A stretch of 12,144 bases of DNA from Dysgonamonadaceae bacterium (GTDB taxonomy: Bacteria; Bacteroidota; Bacteroidia; Bacteroidales; Azobacteroidaceae). Of this stretch, positions 1 through 7,202 are shown one piece after another; the stretch's first letter is position 1, and each line of letters begins with the position of its first letter. The notes beneath the pieces are model-generated. The model did not search any database, was not told where the DNA came from, and saw nothing but the letters and a program-made list of their open reading frames with translations. The stretch spans positions 1 through 12,144 of the forward strand of contig JAIRRK010000074.1 in the NCBI GenBank assembly GCA_031256015.1, in the 5' to 3' direction. A program made the translations under genes and the position numbers.

Positions 1-654
1 TTTTTTGCATATCCTTCCAAAATGTCGGGAGAATCGGTGTTCGTAAGAACAGATTCCACTTTCGGTTTGGGAGGAGGACAAGTTGTCGATTCTTTTTCGG
101 GAGCCACCCCTTTGGGACAAATAGGTTCATCGTCCGTGCCGGTACAAGTAACCGATACAATGGGAAATGCTTTAAGTTATTGGGATATGTTCTTGGGTTT
201 AATCCCCGGATCAATCGGAGAAACTTCTACCCTGTGTATATTAATCGGTGCCATTATTTTATTGCTTACCGGAATCGGAAATTGGAGAACAATGTTTTCC
301 GTATTTGTCGGAGGTATCGTTACTGTATTCATGTTTAACGCGATTGGTTCGACTCCGGCGATGCAGGTAAGCGTAGGAGAGCAAATCTTATTGGGCGGTT
401 TCGCTTTTGGAGCGGTATTCATGGCTACAGATCCAGTCACTTCTCCGAGAACACAAACCGGAAAATACATTTTCGGATTCTTAATCGGATTTTTCGCCAT
501 CTGTGTAAGAGTGCTGAATCCGGGTTATCCGGAAGGGATGATGCTGGCAATCTTATTTATGAATTCGTTTGCTCCGCTGATCGACCATTATGTAGTGGAA
601 GCAAATATTAAACGTCGTTTGAAACGTATTCCGAAAGGAGGCAACAATGAATAA
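1..654 (+). CDS. nqrB: Na+-translocating NADH:quinone oxidoreductase subunit B, 3' part
   Basis: The reading frame is open from base 1, upstream of the Met at 22, and reads FAYPSKMSGESVFVR, an internal stretch of NqrB, so the 5' end lies outside the window. The visible 217 codons are about the C-terminal half of a subunit normally near 380-415 residues. NqrB is an integral membrane subunit that carries covalent FMN and riboflavin on the electron and Na+ path to quinone. The flavinylation motif SGAT is present, with the acceptor Thr at 106-108. The conserved GSIGETS loop and about five hydrophobic segments follow. The last 8 bases overlap the start of nqrC, which suggests translational coupling. 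It ends in an unusually good Shine-Dalgarno sequence for the next gene. No promoter for the operon is visible. Family assignment is secure. Confidence 0.96.
   Translation, partial: FFAYPSKMSGESVFVRTDSTFGLGGGQVVDSFSGATPLGQIGSSSVPVQVTDTMGNALSYWDMFLGLIPGSIGETSTLCILIGAIILLLTGIGNWRTMFSVFVGGIVTVFMFNAIGSTPAMQVSVGEQILLGGFAFGAVFMATDPVTSPRTQTGKYIFGFLIGFFAICVRVLNPGYPEGMMLAILFMNSFAPLIDHYVVEANIKRRLKRIPKGGNNE
634..641 (+). promoter_or_regulatory. Strong Shine-Dalgarno site for nqrC inside nqrB
   Basis: AAAGGAGG lies 5 bases before the ATG at 647, inside the last codons of nqrB. Most genes in this window, such as nqrE with its A-rich leader, have no such sequence, as is usual in Bacteroidetes. It supports the ATG at 647 as the nqrC start and fits coupled translation across the 8-base overlap. 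The same bases also encode the NqrB C-terminus, so the match could be partly accidental. Confidence 0.6.
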
Positions 655-1339
655 AGACAGTAATATTTATACTCTTATCTATGCTTCGGTTATGGTTATT
701 TTGGTAGCTTTAATTTTAGCATATACATCGGAAACTCTTCGTCCTCAACAAGCAAAGAACGAAGCGATTGATAAAATGCGTCAGATATTGACTTCCATCA
801 ATGTGGAATCGACCAATGCAAATGCGGAAGAATTATACGACAAGTTGATTGTTGACACCTATTTGATAAATAGTCAAGGAAATAAAGTCGATGGCAATGC
901 CTTCGCTGTGGAATTGACCGAAGAATTGAGAAAACCAATCGAAGAAAGGAACTATCCTGTTTTGGTTGCCGATATCGAAGGTTCTTTAAAATATGTCTTG
1001 TCTCTTCGCGGTGCCGGTTTATGGGGCCCATTGTGGGGATTTATCTCATTGGACGACGATAAGAAAACTATCTATGGAGCTTCATTCGGACATGCAGGAG
1101 AAACTCCCGGATTAGGTGCCGAAATAGAGAAACCGTTCTTTGCTCAAGCATTCATCGGTAAGCGAATTTTCAATCAAGAAGGAACATTCACTTCCGTTGC
1201 GATTGTTAAGCCCGGACGAACAGTTCAGGGAAAAGATTATGTGGACGGAATCTCCGGTGGAACTATTACCGGTCAGGGAGTGGATGCGATGTTGTTTTCC
1301 GGATTGGAAGCCTATAAACCATTTTTAACTAAAGAATAA
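647..1339 (+). CDS. nqrC: Na+-translocating NADH:quinone oxidoreductase subunit C
   Basis: The 230-residue protein is close to the usual NqrC length. It has one N-terminal membrane segment (about residues 8-26) and a large soluble FMN-binding domain. NqrC carries an FMN covalently linked to a Thr by the transferase ApbE and passes electrons towards NqrB. Family motifs include GETPGLGAEIE (about residues 151-162) and the C-terminal attachment motif DGISGGTIT, with the likely acceptor Thr206 (codon 1262-1264). The third motif position is Gly where SGAT is the commonest form. The start at 647 overlaps nqrB by 8 bases and follows a strong ribosome-binding site. nqrD begins 6 bases after the stop, so the genes are almost certainly cotranscribed. 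Confidence 0.97.
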   Translation: MNKDSNIYTLIYASVMVILVALILAYTSETLRPQQAKNEAIDKMRQILTSINVESTNANAEELYDKLIVDTYLINSQGNKVDGNAFAVELTEELRKPIEERNYPVLVADIEGSLKYVLSLRGAGLWGPLWGFISLDDDKKTIYGASFGHAGETPGLGAEIEKPFFAQAFIGKRIFNQEGTFTSVAIVKPGRTVQGKDYVDGISGGTITGQGVDAMLFSGLEAYKPFLTKE

Positions 1340-1345
1340 GCAAGT

Positions 1346-1969
1346 ATGTCACCAAAAAATAAACTGATATTATTTAATCCTTTAAGTAAGGAAAATCCGG
1401 TAACAGTGCAAATGTTGGGTATTTGTTCCGCATTGGCTGTTACGAGCAAACTGGAACCTGCCATTGTGATGGGAATCTCGGTTATTGCAGTGGTTGCTTT
1501 GTCGAACGTGGTTATTTCCCTTCTGAGAAATACAATTCCCGGACGAATCCGTATCATTGTTCAATTAGTGGTTGTTGCCGCTTTGGTAACCGTGGTGAAT
1601 GAAGTCCTGAAGGCTTTTGCTTATGATGTGAGCAAACAACTTTCGGTATTCATCGGACTGATTATTACGAACTGTATCGTGATGGGACGTTTAGAGGCTT
1701 TTGCTTTGGGAAACAAACCGCTACCGGCCTTTTTAGATGGTGTAGGTAACGGATTGGGATATGCACTTATTTTAATTGTTGTTGGTTTCTTTCGCGAATT
1801 ATTAGGTTCGGGAACATTATTCGGATTTCAGGTGATACCGGATAAACTATATGAAATAGGCTATGAAAATAACGGTCTGATGATTTTACCTCCGATGGCC
1901 TTGATTGTGGTTGCCTGCATCATTTGGATACAACGTTCGAAAGACAAAGAATTACAGGAAAAAAACTGA
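1346..1969 (+). CDS. nqrD: Na+-translocating NADH:quinone oxidoreductase subunit D
   Basis: The 207-residue polytopic membrane protein has the usual length and hydrophobic pattern of the NqrD/RnfE family, about six membrane segments. With NqrE it forms a pseudo-symmetric pair that holds an iron centre in the membrane, through Cys residues in half-helices. Both expected cysteines are visible: Cys27 in QMLGICSALAV and Cys110 in ITNCIVMGRLEAFA. The conserved stretches NPVTVQMLGICSALAV near the N-terminus and GNGLGYALILI near residue 140 support NqrD rather than NqrE. It starts 6 bases after nqrC without a clear Shine-Dalgarno sequence. NqrD and RnfE are homologous, but the NqrF gene three places on settles this as the Nqr complex. 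Confidence 0.96.
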   Translation: MSPKNKLILFNPLSKENPVTVQMLGICSALAVTSKLEPAIVMGISVIAVVALSNVVISLLRNTIPGRIRIIVQLVVVAALVTVVNEVLKAFAYDVSKQLSVFIGLIITNCIVMGRLEAFALGNKPLPAFLDGVGNGLGYALILIVVGFFRELLGSGTLFGFQVIPDKLYEIGYENNGLMILPPMALIVVACIIWIQRSKDKELQEKN

Positions 1970-2009
1970 TGCATCACTTAATTTTTAATTATTAATTCTA
2001 AAAGAAATC

Positions 2010-2627
2010 ATGCAAGAATATTTAAGTACATTTATCGGCTCCATCTTTGTGGAGAATATGATATTCGCTTACTTCTTGGGGATGTGTTCTTATTTGGCCG
2101 TTTCGAAGAATGTAAAAACAGCAATGGGATTGGGTATTGCCGTTGCATTTGTATTAACTGTAACTTTGCCTGTCAATTATTTGTTGGAAAACCATGTTCT
2201 GAAAGCCGGAGCGTTGAGTTGGCTGGGAGATCAATTTGATTCCGTTAATTTAAGTTTCTTGAGCTTTATTATTTTTATTGCAGTAATCGCTTCCGTCGTG
2301 CAGATTATAGAGATGATTTTGGAGAAATTCATGCCGGCTCTTTATAACTCATTAGGGATTTTCCTGCCGCTTATTGCAGTAAACTGTGCCATCATGGGAG
2401 GCTCTCTCTTCATGCAGCAGAAAGATTTCGCCAATGTGGGAATTGCAACAACTTATGCACTTGGCTCGGGTATCGGATGGTTGCTGGCTATTATCGGGAT
2501 TGCAGCTATTCGCGAAAAATTGCAGTATTCAGATATACCTAAACCGTTAAAAGGATTGGGGATGGCTTTCATCCTGACTGCTTTGATGGGATTCGGATTT
2601 ATGAGTTTTTCAGGAATAAAAATATAA
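2010..2627 (+). CDS. nqrE: Na+-translocating NADH:quinone oxidoreductase subunit E
   Basis: The 205-residue polytopic membrane protein of the NqrE/RnfA family has about six membrane segments and pairs with NqrD. The iron-liganding cysteines are Cys26 in FAYFLGMCSYLAV and Cys126 in LIAVNCAIMGG, at the expected places in the first and fourth helices. The start at 2010 gives MQEYLSTFIGSIFVENM, a typical NqrE N-terminus. The gap of 40 bases after nqrD is the largest inside the operon and very A/T-rich, with no Shine-Dalgarno sequence. I see no clear promoter in it. nqrF follows 13 bases after the stop. Confidence 0.96.
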   Translation: MQEYLSTFIGSIFVENMIFAYFLGMCSYLAVSKNVKTAMGLGIAVAFVLTVTLPVNYLLENHVLKAGALSWLGDQFDSVNLSFLSFIIFIAVIASVVQIIEMILEKFMPALYNSLGIFLPLIAVNCAIMGGSLFMQQKDFANVGIATTYALGSGIGWLLAIIGIAAIREKLQYSDIPKPLKGLGMAFILTALMGFGFMSFSGIKI

Positions 2628-2640
2628 ACTATCAGGAAGT

Positions 2641-3900
2641 ATGACTATAATTGCAAGTGTTACCGTTTTCCTTTTGGTGATTTTACTTTTAGTAAGTGTT
2701 TTGTTGTTTGCTAAAAGTAAATTGACGCTTTCAGGAAACGTAAAAATAGTGATCAACGATGAAAAAGAGATTGAAACTTCGATGGGAGGAACTCTTTTAT
2801 CGACTCTTCAAGCCAACGGAATCTTTTTATCAAGTGCTTGCGGAGGAGGAGGTACCTGCGGACAATGTCGCTGCAGAGTGATTGAAGGCGGTGGCGAGAT
2901 ACTTCCTACGGAAGTCGGGTTTTTCTCAAGAAAAGAAATGAAAGCTCACTGGCGTTTGGGATGTCAAACAAAAGTAAAAGACAACCTGAATATCCGTATC
3001 CCTGAAGAAGTCTTTGGAGTAAAAGAGTGGGAATGTGAAGTGGTTTCCAATTACAATGTGGCTTCTTTCATCAAAGAATTTGTAGTGAAATTACCCGATG
3101 GAGAACATCTTAATTTCAAACCGGGGTCTTACATTCAAATCAAAGTGCCTAAATATCAGGTTCCGTTTGCCAACTTTAATGTGGAAGCGCGACCGGAAAA
3201 AGGAGAAGACGTCAACCGATTCAAACAGGAATGGGATAAGTATAAAATGTGGGATTTGACGGGTAAGAACAACGAGGAAAATGTACGCGCTTATTCCATG
3301 GCAAACTATCCGGCAGAAGGCGATATCGTTATGCTGAATATTCGTATCGCAACGCCTCCTTTCGACAGAAATGCGGGAACATGGGCACAAGTTCCTCCCG
3401 GAATTTGCTCTTCCTATATTTTCAGCTTGAAACCGGGAGACAAAGTAACTGTTTCCGGCCCTTATGGTGAATTTCATATCTTGGATACGAAACGGGAAAT
3501 GCTTTATATCGGCGGAGGCGCGGGAATGGCTCCTTTGCGCTCGCATTTGCTGCATTTACTCCATACTTTGAAGACAACCGACCGTAAGATTTCTTATTGG
3601 TACGGTGCGCGGTCCAAAGTGGAAATCTTCTATGAAGAAGACTTCCGAGCATTAGAGAAGGAATTTCCGAACTTCCGATTCCATATCGCACTGAGCGAGC
3701 CTTTACCCGAAGATAAATGGGAAGGCCATGTGGGATTCATTCATCAGGTAATTTACGATAACTACTTGGTTAATCACGAAGCTCCGGAAGACATCGAGTA
3801 TTATATGTGCGGTCCCGGCCCTATGGCCAATGCCGTGAAAAGAATGTTGGACAACTTGGGAGTTCCTCCGGAAATGTTGATGTTCGACGACTTCGGATAA
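2641..3900 (+). CDS. nqrF: Na+-translocating NADH:quinone oxidoreductase subunit F, NADH dehydrogenase subunit
   Basis: This 419-residue subunit oxidises NADH and feeds electrons into the Na+ pump. An N-terminal membrane anchor (about residues 2-24) is followed by a ferredoxin-like 2Fe-2S domain with ligands Cys67, Cys73, Cys76 and Cys108. Next come an FAD-binding domain with the RAYS motif at 216-219 and an NADH-binding domain with GGGAGMAPLRS from residue 291 and CGPGPM at 390-395. It ends in MLMFDDFG, the usual NqrF C-terminus. All cofactor residues are intact and the length is normal. An AGGAAG sequence lies a few bases before the ATG. It is the last nqr gene. A strong hairpin begins 7 bases after its stop, consistent with the end of the operon. 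Confidence 0.98.
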   Translation: MTIIASVTVFLLVILLLVSVLLFAKSKLTLSGNVKIVINDEKEIETSMGGTLLSTLQANGIFLSSACGGGGTCGQCRCRVIEGGGEILPTEVGFFSRKEMKAHWRLGCQTKVKDNLNIRIPEEVFGVKEWECEVVSNYNVASFIKEFVVKLPDGEHLNFKPGSYIQIKVPKYQVPFANFNVEARPEKGEDVNRFKQEWDKYKMWDLTGKNNEENVRAYSMANYPAEGDIVMLNIRIATPPFDRNAGTWAQVPPGICSSYIFSLKPGDKVTVSGPYGEFHILDTKREMLYIGGGAGMAPLRSHLLHLLHTLKTTDRKISYWYGARSKVEIFYEEDFRALEKEFPNFRFHIALSEPLPEDKWEGHVGFIHQVIYDNYLVNHEAPEDIEYYMCGPGPMANAVKRMLDNLGVPPEMLMFDDFG

Positions 3901-3907
3901 AAGTAAC

Positions 3908-3952
3908 GTGCCTGTGTGCCGGACAAAAGACATACTGTCGGCATACAGGCAC
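3908..3952 (+). terminator. Strong hairpin immediately after nqrF
   Basis: Bases 3908-3925 and 3936-3952 form 17 pairs with one G-U pair and one bulged G, closing a 10-base loop (3926-3935). It starts 7 bases after the nqrF stop. A T-run is missing downstream, so it is not a textbook intrinsic terminator. It may protect the 3' end of the nqr mRNA, act with a termination factor, or sit in the leader of the next gene, whose ATG is 24 bases further on. It also lies across a possible GTG start at 3908, which argues against that start. Confidence 0.5.
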
Positions 3953-3976
3953 ATCAGTATATCAACAATCAAAATT

Positions 3977-4312
3977 ATGAACGAACACAGTAAAGACGAT
4001 GTTCCTGAGGAGCGACCGCAGGACGAACAAAAAGTAAAAAAGTATGCTTTTGTCTCAACAAGAGCGTTGAAGGCCGATCATATCGGCTATTGTTACCGGG
4101 ATGAACCCGAAACTAAAATCGACAGCGGGTGGCGCTTCCTCTACGGAGATGAAAGCGAGGAATACCTTGATAATCCCTCTCACGTAGAAGTTGTTTATCC
4201 CGAAGAGATGCTCTCCATTAATCCGGCTCTGGATTTAATTCTGGCGGCTCCCACAGGGGCCGAATTTGAATGGGATGAAGACAATCAAACTTACATGGAA
4301 ATCGTGGATTAA
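3977..4312 (+). CDS. Imm33/DUF2185-family small protein
   Basis: This 111-residue soluble acidic protein matches the DUF2185 family, now also called immunity protein Imm33. The core runs from KKYAFVSTRAL (residue 21 on) through HIGYCYRDEP and the hallmark DSGWRFLYGDESEEYLDNP (49-67) to a tail with LAAPTGAEFEW. Residues 1-20 are charged and probably disordered. Members occur as predicted immunity proteins beside polymorphic toxins but also as solitary genes. No toxin is next to this one, so its role is unknown. An in-frame GTG at 3908 would add 23 residues, but they are encoded by the hairpin and look non-coding, so I chose the ATG at 3977. The leader is A-rich with no Shine-Dalgarno sequence. 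It may be read through from nqrF. It faces dnaA convergently. Confidence 0.85.
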   Translation: MNEHSKDDVPEERPQDEQKVKKYAFVSTRALKADHIGYCYRDEPETKIDSGWRFLYGDESEEYLDNPSHVEVVYPEEMLSINPALDLILAAPTGAEFEWDEDNQTYMEIVD

Positions 4313-4389
4313 AAACGATAAGATAGATTCATTCAATCCCTAAATTCGGATAAAGTAACATTCGAGTTCAGCGTAAAGTTAAGCACCGT

Positions 4390-4412
4390 ATTACCGGCAG
4401 TACATCGGTAAT
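4390..4412. repeat. Small inverted repeat in the gap between the Imm33 gene and dnaA
   Basis: ATTACCG (4390-4396) pairs perfectly with CGGTAAT (4406-4412) across a 9-base loop. A run of five T begins 9 bases after it on the + strand, so it could be a weak terminator for the Imm33-family gene. The spacing is longer than in a standard intrinsic terminator. The rest of the gap from 4313 to 4529 contains no convincing reading frame. Confidence 0.35.
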
Positions 4413-4435
4413 GACAGGGCTTTTTCCGGATAGTT

Positions 4436-4463
4436 CCGTTTAGTCGTCAAGAAACTAAAACGG
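4436..4463. repeat. Second small inverted repeat in the same convergent gap
   Basis: CCGTTTAGT (4436-4444) pairs with ACTAAAACGG (4454-4463), with one bulged base and a 9-base loop. It lies just before the terminator candidate at 4466-4501, so the dnaA transcript would meet the two hairpins back to back. No function is visible beyond possible transcript ending. Confidence 0.35.
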
Positions 4464-4465
4464 GT

Positions 4466-4501
4466 GGAGTTGATGTGCGAATCCGCCGGCTTTTCAACTC
4501 C
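4466..4501. terminator. Candidate bidirectional terminator between convergent genes
   Basis: GGAGTTGA (4466-4473) and TCAACTCC (4494-4501) form a perfect 8-base stem. The 20-base loop contains a further short GCG/CGC pairing. On the - strand it lies about 28 bases after the dnaA stop and is followed by a short T-rich stretch. On the + strand it is followed by a short ATTTT. Position and symmetry suit two converging transcripts, but neither T-tract is long. Confidence 0.45.
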
Positions 4502-4529
4502 GAATTTTGAAAACTTTCGATGGGACGAG

Positions 4530-5924
4530 TTATTGTTGCAGCAAGGTTTCAATATCTTTGATTGTCAATCGAAAACCTTTATCTATATCTAAATTATCCT
4601 GAATGGTTTTGCAAGCATGCAATACGGTTGCATGGTCTCTTTTTCCGACAAGATTGCCTATATGAGCATACGAATAATCGGTGTATTTCTTTGAAAGAAA
4701 CATAGTTACTTGGCGAGCCTGAACGATTTCCCGTTTTCTTGATTTGGAATTAATTTCTTTCAGGTCAATCTTAAAATAAGTACTCACTACATTTTGTATT
4801 TTTTCCAATGTAATTTGCTTCTTCTCTAATTTAATGGTTTTGCTTACCACCCTCTGAGCCAATTCAAGATCAACTTCGCGACCGTAAACCAACGAATGAG
4901 CCACAAGAGAAGTGATGATTCCTTCCAAATCGCGAACATGATCGGTTACGTTCTCTGCGATGTAATCAATAATATTATCCGCAATATGCAGTCCGTCTTG
5001 TTTTATTTTGTTGTGCAGGATTTTCTTCCTTAAATCCAAGTCGGGTTTTTGCAATTCCAAAGTCAATCCCCATTTCAGTCGACTGATTAGTCGTTCCTCC
5101 AATCCCTGTATCGACACCGGAGCTTTATCTGCCGTGAGGATAAGTTGTTTGCCCAACAATTTCAGATGGTTGAAAATGTGAAAATAAGACTGTTGGGTTT
5201 TTTCTTTTCCGGCAAGTTCGTGTATATCGTCCAAAATAAGAACATCGACACCTTGATAAAAATGCACAAAATCGTTGTGTGTATTTTTTTTCCGAGCATC
5301 CGTAAATTGCACTTCAAATAAGTGAGCCGAAATATACAATACTTTCTTTTCCGGATATTGCTCCATTATCTGATTGCCAACTGCGTGGCAAAGATGTGTT
5401 TTCCCCACACCCGAATTTCCGTATATAAAGCAAGGATTGAAATCTTTTCCCGGTTCCGCTGCTATCTTGAACGCAATTGAACGAGCCAATTTATTACTTG
5501 GACCTTCAAAGAAATTATTAAAATTCAGTTTACTATTCAAATTCGGATTCCAATCAAGCGGCGACGGTTGATATAAGTCGTCGGGAGCCTTATTCAAATC
5601 TTTAGCTGTCCGCCGGTTTTCATTTGCATTGGGCGAATGTTCGCTTTGTAAAACCGTATGTCCGTTACTTTGGTTAGAATGATCGACTATTATTCTATAA
5701 TTAAGGACCAAAGGTTTACCGCTGACTCTTTTCAATGATTGAAAAATGAGATCGGCATATTTTTCTTCCAGATACTCATAAAAAAATTGACTGGGAACCT
5801 GAATGGTAAAGTCATCCTTTTCATATTTAAGAGGAATAATTGGAGTGAACCAAGTGTTAAAAATACTATCGCTAACATTGTCTTTGATAATATCCAAACA
5901 TTGATTCCACAAATCTACAGGCAT
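4530..5924 (-). CDS. dnaA: Chromosomal replication initiator protein DnaA
   Basis: The 464-residue DnaA has all four domains. Domain I (residues 1-80) begins VDLWNQCLDIIKDNV. A variable linker follows at about 82-120. The AAA+ ATPase has Walker A GNSGVGKT (169-176), Walker B LILDDIHEL (229-237), the box VII Arg in RLISRLKWG and the sensor II Arg in RDLEG (331-335). Domain IV binds DnaA boxes and carries the family signature GKRDHATVLHA (427-437). ATP-bound DnaA opens the replication origin. I chose the ATG at 5922-5924. A GTG three codons upstream (5931-5933) would add three residues, and the sequence does not decide between them. Neither has a good Shine-Dalgarno sequence. The gene stands alone, with a long AT-rich region upstream and hairpins downstream. 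Confidence 0.97.
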   Translation of the reverse strand: MPVDLWNQCLDIIKDNVSDSIFNTWFTPIIPLKYEKDDFTIQVPSQFFYEYLEEKYADLIFQSLKRVSGKPLVLNYRIIVDHSNQSNGHTVLQSEHSPNANENRRTAKDLNKAPDDLYQPSPLDWNPNLNSKLNFNNFFEGPSNKLARSIAFKIAAEPGKDFNPCFIYGNSGVGKTHLCHAVGNQIMEQYPEKKVLYISAHLFEVQFTDARKKNTHNDFVHFYQGVDVLILDDIHELAGKEKTQQSYFHIFNHLKLLGKQLILTADKAPVSIQGLEERLISRLKWGLTLELQKPDLDLRKKILHNKIKQDGLHIADNIIDYIAENVTDHVRDLEGIITSLVAHSLVYGREVDLELAQRVVSKTIKLEKKQITLEKIQNVVSTYFKIDLKEINSKSRKREIVQARQVTMFLSKKYTDYSYAHIGNLVGKRDHATVLHACKTIQDNLDIDKGFRLTIKDIETLLQQ

Positions 5925-6090
5925 CTTTCTCACTTTGATCTATTAATATAAATTAACTATAAAATTAAAATTAGAATTAGTTGTGTTTTTCCGTCAGAGA
6001 TAAAACTGTGTCTCTTATTTCATGCAAAATTTGAAAAAAAAAACAATAAAACAAAATGCTTTTTTTGTTGTTTTTGTATATTTTAAATTT

Positions 6091-6111
6091 AGTCACTGTA
6101 ATACAATGACT
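6091..6111 (-). promoter_or_regulatory. Hairpin or operator in the dnaA leader
   Basis: Read on the - strand, AGTCATTG and CAGTGACT pair over 8 positions, with one U-G pair, around a 5-base loop. The odd pair is tolerated only in the RNA of the dnaA strand; on the + strand it would be a C-A mismatch. The element lies about 20 bases downstream of the -7 promoter candidate, so it would sit at the start of the dnaA mRNA. It may equally be a DNA dyad for a repressor. Confidence 0.35.
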
Positions 6112-6129
6112 TAGACTTGAATAAAGCCA

Positions 6130-6155
6130 CAAATATATAATTTATTGAATAACAA
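6130..6155 (-). promoter_or_regulatory. Candidate dnaA promoter, Bacteroidetes type
   Basis: On the - strand TATATTTG (6130-6137) fits the Bacteroidetes -7 element TAnnTTTG, with a TTG at 6153-6155 upstream. The 15-base gap is shorter than the usual spacing of about 19-22, which lowers confidence. It is the only TAnnTTTG match I found on this strand between dnaA and the MCE gene, and it would give a leader of roughly 200 bases. Confidence 0.4.
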
Positions 6156-6269
6156 CTATTTATCGAAATTATATCATTAAACTCTTTCTGTTTTTTCAAT
6201 TTAAAGAGGGCTGATTTGATTTATGACAGACGGATTGTAATGCTTTAGTAAAAACTCGGAAAAATATTT

Positions 6270-6294
6270 TTTATTTATAACGGTTCTAAATAAA
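6270..6294 (-). terminator. Weak AT-only hairpin after the MCE gene
   Basis: TTTATTTA (6270-6277) and TAAATAAA (6287-6294) form a perfect 8-base stem with a 9-base loop, about 10 bases past the MCE stop on the - strand, followed there by an A/T-rich run. A stem with only A-T pairs is weak, and it may be a chance product of base composition. Confidence 0.3.
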
Positions 6295-6303
6295 GTTGTC
6301 CTT

Positions 6304-7194
6304 CTAGAAAATAGAAAAATGAACATACCTTTTGGGGTTTTCTTTTAAATCCTTGAATAATTCGGATGCATTTTTTGCCGTGGAATCCAAATTATTATAC
6401 AATGAGCTGTCGTTCATCAATAAGCCTAGCGAACTATTGGGATTATTCAACTGCTCTGTCATTTTATTCAGATTTTGGATGGTTTTATCGGCTATTATAA
6501 ATGTTCTCTCAAAATCTATTTTAGAAACGTTTTCGCTGACGATTGCAAAATCGGATGATATTTTATTGAAATTGGAAACAATTGAAGGAACATCTTTCGA
6601 TAGCATATTGTTAAGCTGATTTGTCGATTTCTGTAGATTGGCCGTCGAAACGGAGATGTGATCGAGAGACTCGTGTAAAGCCGGATGATTTACTAAAATT
6701 TGAATACCCGAAAGAATGGAATCTAATCGAGGCAGGATGCTTTCGACCTGAGGTATCAAATCATTCGCCAATTTATCCATCATTCCTTCCGACGACTTGC
6801 CGGTTATCGTATCTCCGGGTTGAAGGTACGTACTTACATATTTATTGAGAATGATGTTTAAATAAGCTCCCGAAGTTAATCCCGATTTTAATTCGACATA
6901 ACTTCCTGTTTGTAATTTCATTTCTTTATCCAAACCGATTTGAACAACAATGTTATCCGGTCCGGGATTATCGTATTGGTATTCGATGGAATTAACCAAT
7001 CCGACTTTGAATCCGTCGACATAAACCGGGCCGGATATTTGAAGTTCCGCAACATTGGACATTGTAACATAATAATGATTGGTTTGTTTCAATATATTAA
7101 TTCCTTTCAAATAATTAATTCCCGAGTACAAAACACCCAAACTGACAATTGTAACTAATCCTATAATAACTTCTTTTGTGAATATCTTTTTCAT
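6304..7194 (-). CDS. MlaD-like MCE domain lipid-transport protein
   Basis: The 296-residue protein has an N-terminal membrane anchor (about residues 9-27), one MCE domain (about 38-120) and a long helical C-terminal part (about 138-285) rich in Asn, Ser and Leu. The MCE core is visible in ISGPVYVDGFKVGLVNSI, with GLTSGAYLNI further on. MCE proteins such as MlaD bind lipids in the periplasm and work with an ABC transporter to move phospholipids between membranes. Here no permease or ATPase gene is adjacent, so the transporter partners must be elsewhere. The gene starts 8 bases after the amidase stop and is very likely cotranscribed with it. The product ends at KRYVHFSIF, where relatives, as far as I recall, often continue a few residues further. 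Confidence 0.9.
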   Translation of the reverse strand: MKKIFTKEVIIGLVTIVSLGVLYSGINYLKGINILKQTNHYYVTMSNVAELQISGPVYVDGFKVGLVNSIEYQYDNPGPDNIVVQIGLDKEMKLQTGSYVELKSGLTSGAYLNIILNKYVSTYLQPGDTITGKSSEGMMDKLANDLIPQVESILPRLDSILSGIQILVNHPALHESLDHISVSTANLQKSTNQLNNMLSKDVPSIVSNFNKISSDFAIVSENVSKIDFERTFIIADKTIQNLNKMTEQLNNPNSSLGLLMNDSSLYNNLDSTAKNASELFKDLKENPKRYVHFSIF

Positions 7195-7202
7195 TTGATT
7201 TT

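Larger units (their letters stand above)
5934..6303. other. AT-rich gene-free region upstream of dnaA
   Basis: About 370 bases separate dnaA from the end of the MCE gene, with both genes on the - strand. The stretch is very A/T-rich, with long A and T runs around 6034-6078, and contains no plausible coding frame. It holds a promoter candidate, a hairpin in the predicted dnaA leader, and an AT-only hairpin near the MCE stop. I found no clear match to the DnaA box TTATCCACA on either strand, so nothing here identifies it as the replication origin. Confidence 0.6.

Noticed and set aside
1970..2009. Internal promoter or regulatory site between nqrD and nqrE
   Set aside because: The 40 bases are simply A/T-rich with a short chance palindrome and no TAnnTTTG element.
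3908..3976. N-terminal extension of the Imm33-family protein from a GTG at 3908
   Set aside because: These 23 codons coincide with the strong hairpin, give a sequence unlike the family, and a normal ATG follows at 3977.
5925..5933. GTG start for dnaA, three codons upstream of the ATG
   Set aside because: Possible but not preferred; the ATG is the commoner start codon and domain I begins right after it. The difference is three residues.
5934..6303. Replication origin next to dnaA
   Set aside because: The stretch is AT-rich, but I found no convincing DnaA boxes, and dnaA need not lie at the origin in Bacteroidetes.
6304..6330. Premature truncation of the MCE protein
   Set aside because: It ends close to where relatives end; the possible loss of a few residues does not touch any domain, and no frameshifted continuation is seen.
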